From JAHCHG01 sp041745765 (GTDB lineage: Bacteria; Acidobacteriota; Blastocatellia; Pyrinomonadales; Pyrinomonadaceae): a DNA stretch of 8,037 nucleotides. This document shows, one piece after another, positions 6,371-8,037 of the stretch. How positions within the stretch are numbered: position 1 is the first letter of the stretch; each line of letters starts with the position of its first letter. Where the stretch lies: the NCBI GenBank assembly GCA_041745765.1, contig JBGTIH010000181.1, forward strand, positions 1 through 8,037. The letters run 5' to 3'. The translations under genes and the position numbers were made by a program. The notes under the pieces are model-generated. The model saw only the letters and a program-made list of their open reading frames with translations, had not been told where the DNA came from and made no database searches.

Positions 6371-6450
6371 ATTAACAGGGATTCCCAGGATAAACACGGA
6401 TAACAAAAATTTTATGAAAATCCCTGTTCATCCTGAGAATCCCTGTTAAT
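6371..6450. repeat. Inverted repeat with period-10 units between the kinase and PLA2-like genes
   Basis: The arm at 6371-6391 (attaacagggattcccagga plus t) pairs with 6430-6450 over 21 bases with one mismatch. Both sides are built of roughly 10-base units: aacagggatt, cccaggataa, acacggataa on the left, and two copies of AATCCCTGTT (6419-6428 and 6439-6448) on the right. The same kind of unit is familiar as a dispersed intergenic repeat in several environmental phyla (from memory). It lies just after the kinase stop on the minus strand and could end or attenuate that transcript, though no strong T-run follows. Confidence 0.8.
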
Positions 6451-6471
6451 ATTTTCTTTTATTTGAAAAAA

Positions 6472-7407
6472 TTAACCCGCCGACGAAGCGCGTTCAAACG
6501 GAATTTCTTCAAAATGCGTAAATCGTTTGAAATCCGAGAATCTTTGATTGATCTCTTTTTGCGTCAGGCGGTCAATGCGTTCCGTGCCGAATTCTTCGAC
6601 GTTAAACGAAGCCATCACCGAACCGTAGATCATTGCGCGGCGCATTGCGTGTTCGTCAATTTTTTCCTGACTTGCCAGATAACCCATAAAACCGCCGGCA
6701 AATGTGTCGCCCGCGCCGGTCGGATCGAAAACCGACTCCAAAGGGTAAGCCGGAATCGCGAAATACATATTTTCCGTAAAAAGTGCCGCGCCGTATTCGC
6801 CGCGTTTGATGACGACCGCCTTCGGTCCCCATGAAAGAATCTTTTTCGCCGCCGTGATGACATTCGGTTCGTCCGCCAGCTGACGTGCTTCGGCATCGTT
6901 AATTATCACGCAGTCAACGACTTTGACGGTTTCGATAACCGCATCTTTCATCGAATCAATCCAGAAATTCATCGTGTCCATCGCGACGAATTCGGCGTTT
7001 GACGATTCACGAACTTCCTTTTGCAGCATCGGCAAAATATTTGCCAGAAATAAAAGACGGGAATTTTTCGATTCTTCCGAAGGCTTCGGCTGAAAATTTT
7101 CAAACACGTTTAATTGTGTATCCAGAGTGTGCGCCGTGTTGAGATCATATTCATATTTCCCGCGCCAGAAAAATGTTTTGCCGTCCGCGACGATCTCGAT
7201 GTCGTCCGTATTGATATTATGACGCTTGAAAACCGCCCATTCGTCGTCGCCGAAATCATTGCCGACCACGCCGATACAACGGACATTCGTAAAATTACTC
7301 GCCGATAAAGAAAAATGCGTCGCCGCACCGCCCAAAAGGCGGTCACGTTTGCCAAAAGGCGTTTCCAATGCGTCAAACGCAACCGAACCTACAACTGTTA
7401 AAGACAT
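6472..7407 (-). CDS. PfkB-family (ribokinase-like) carbohydrate or nucleoside kinase
   Basis: PfkB kinases transfer phosphate from ATP to a hydroxymethyl group of a sugar or nucleoside. The 311-residue product has the usual length. It starts with the family strand LTVVGSVAFDALETP (3-17), has the early GGAATHFSLSAS motif (26-37), the mid-protein INDAEARQL (169-177) and VVIKRGEYGAALF (198-210), and the C-terminal signature DPTGAGDTFAGGFMGYLA (228-245) with D234 as catalytic base and the GAGD anion hole. The substrate is not evident: the sugar-binding part does not match any one subfamily that I can name (ribokinase, fructokinase, adenosine kinase, inositol kinase). It is the only gene here with both a good promoter and a Shine-Dalgarno site, and it lies upstream of the PLA2-like pair, separated by a 136-base repeat-filled spacer. 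Confidence 0.93.
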   Translation of the reverse strand: MSLTVVGSVAFDALETPFGKRDRLLGGAATHFSLSASNFTNVRCIGVVGNDFGDDEWAVFKRHNINTDDIEIVADGKTFFWRGKYEYDLNTAHTLDTQLNVFENFQPKPSEESKNSRLLFLANILPMLQKEVRESSNAEFVAMDTMNFWIDSMKDAVIETVKVVDCVIINDAEARQLADEPNVITAAKKILSWGPKAVVIKRGEYGAALFTENMYFAIPAYPLESVFDPTGAGDTFAGGFMGYLASQEKIDEHAMRRAMIYGSVMASFNVEEFGTERIDRLTQKEINQRFSDFKRFTHFEEIPFERASSAG

Positions 7408-7418
7408 TTATTAAATTG

Positions 7419-7423
7419 CTCCT
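7419..7423 (-). promoter_or_regulatory. Shine-Dalgarno site of the PfkB kinase gene
   Basis: The minus strand reads AGGAG, 11 bases before ATG 7407. The spacing is slightly long, but the match is strong and supports this start. Confidence 0.6.
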
Positions 7424-7450
7424 GTTATATTTTTATATCAAAAAGTAGAA

Positions 7451-7479
7451 ATTATAAGGTTTGTTGAGCATTGTTGCAA
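7451..7479 (-). promoter_or_regulatory. Predicted sigma-70-like promoter of the PfkB kinase gene
   Basis: On the minus strand TTGCAA (7479-7474) is followed after 17 bases by a perfect TATAAT (7456-7451). Transcription would start near 7444 and give a leader of about 37 bases containing the AGGAG site. The rest of the gap up to 7564 shows no other clear signal. Confidence 0.5.
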
Positions 7480-7564
7480 AAGTGTATTGCGAACAATCGT
7501 GGGATTTATTTTACACGCCACGGCGGATTTTGGCGATTTTCTCCGGCGCGGAAAGAAATTTAGA

Positions 7565-7897
7565 TTATTTATGAATCGCCTTTTTAATGTTTCTGACGGC
7601 TTGTTTGGCGACACCTTTCATCGTAATGTTTCTGGGAGTTTCAATCCGTTTGAAATTAAATGATGTTGAACCGTCAACTTTTTTTTCTAAAATGACTTTT
7701 CCCGTAGCTTTATCGAGAAGATTGATTCGAACTGTAATCATTTCCTGACTTCTAAAACCTAATAACATCCAGCTTATTGCTTTATCGGTTGAATAACGAG
7801 TTATTATTACCGACAAGCGATACCGAATCAAAGGCGGCGTTTTATCGTTCTCGGGATCAGTCTTGCCGGAGACTTTTATTTCGTTTTCGTCCGCCAA
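7565..7897 (-). CDS. Small DUF4410-like protein, probably secreted; N-terminus uncertain
   Basis: From the TTG at 7897 the product is 110 residues. Residues 24-109 (IRYRLSVIITRYSTDKAISW, then LLGFRSQEMITVRINLLDKATGKVILEKKV, then a helix ending VRNIKKAIHK) match my memory of DUF4410: a basic strand, an LLGF turn, a strand with D-x-ATGKV, then a terminal helix. DUF4410 proteins are usually exported or lipoproteins of unknown role. The called start begins in mid-signal: the same frame continues upstream as FILTCLVLADENE, a short hydrophobic stretch ending in A-D, but without an in-frame ATG or GTG. An out-of-frame ATG lies at 7929-7927, one base off. Either a rare start codon is used or the gene has lost one base. 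No Shine-Dalgarno site is seen, and a hairpin element lies just upstream. Confidence 0.6.
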   Translation of the reverse strand: MADENEIKVSGKTDPENDKTPPLIRYRLSVIITRYSTDKAISWMLLGFRSQEMITVRINLLDKATGKVILEKKVDGSTSFNFKRIETPRNITMKGVAKQAVRNIKKAIHK

Positions 7898-7939
7898 AAC
7901 TAAGCAGGTGAGAATAAATTTTGTAACATAATGTGTCGT

Positions 7940-8015
7940 GTTCAGAGTCCAAACTTTAGTTTGCCTTTCCGCCGCGCTTCGGTGGCGGAAACACGCTGAA
8001 GCGTGGAATTTGAAC
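7940..8015. repeat. Three-hairpin intergenic element with closing stem
   Basis: Three hairpins follow one another: CAAACT-TT-AGTTTG (7950-7963), TTTCCGCC (7966-7973) with GGCGGAAA (7984-7991) around a 10-base loop, and CACGCT-GA-AGCGTG (7992-8005). GTTCA (7940-7944) and TGAAC (8011-8015) can close the set into a four-way, cloverleaf-like form. It looks like a REP-type dispersed element and lies directly upstream of the DUF4410-like gene. Nothing further is seen from 8016 to the window end. Confidence 0.7.
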
Positions 8016-8037
8016 TAAAACCAAAATCTTACAAAAC

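Noticed and set aside
6463..6834. Plus-strand open frame of 123 codons opposite the kinase 3' end
   Set aside because: The minus-strand PfkB signatures at this place are clear; the plus frame has low-complexity shadow composition.
7480..7560. GC-rich inverted segments (CGCCA with TGGCG on the minus strand) as a terminator for the DUF4410-like gene
   Set aside because: The stem is only five pairs with a long loop and there is no T-run.
7940..8015. Cloverleaf-like fold as a possible tRNA
   Set aside because: No 7-bp acceptor stem, no T-loop or D-loop consensus and no plausible anticodon arm; the loops are only two bases in two of the three hairpins.

Overview
The window looks like chromosomal DNA from a Gram-negative-type bacterium of moderate GC, best guess an Acidobacteriota member (Blastocatellia/Pyrinomonadales-like). 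That guess rests on codon style, on weak or absent Shine-Dalgarno sites before most genes, and on the many intergenic repeats built from short-period units. It was not checked by any search.

Plus-strand half (1-4714): the left edge holds the last 43 codons of an IS630-type transposase, in a frame that overlaps the apparent 5' end of the next gene. An AT-rich three-helix membrane protein gene (160-645) follows and overlaps the start of glyA (serine hydroxymethyltransferase) by ATGA. A strong intrinsic terminator ends glyA. Then come a two-helix membrane protein of unknown role whose soluble domain recalls a degenerate PD-(D/E)XK fold, fabI (enoyl-ACP reductase), and a LOG-family nucleotide phosphoribohydrolase-like gene. 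A perfect 16-bp hairpin at 4715-4755 separates the two converging gene sets.

Minus-strand half (4750-7897), in transcription order: a small probably secreted DUF4410-like protein with an unclear N-terminus; a PfkB-family sugar/nucleoside kinase with its own promoter and Shine-Dalgarno site; a secreted phospholipase-A2-like protein with a CCxxHD motif, translationally coupled (ATGA) to a conserved 253-residue protein of unknown function; and cutA. The right edge holds a compact element of three consecutive hairpins inside a short closing stem.

The genes are mostly housekeeping (one-carbon metabolism, fatty-acid synthesis, nucleotide salvage, metal tolerance) and do not form one pathway. The most unusual feature is the spacers: five of them carry an inverted repeat whose arms are themselves short tandem repeats (periods 7, 9, 7, 10 and 10), each with a different sequence. 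No CRISPR array, tRNA, rRNA or clear defence system was seen. No stretch over 300 bases lacks a gene.
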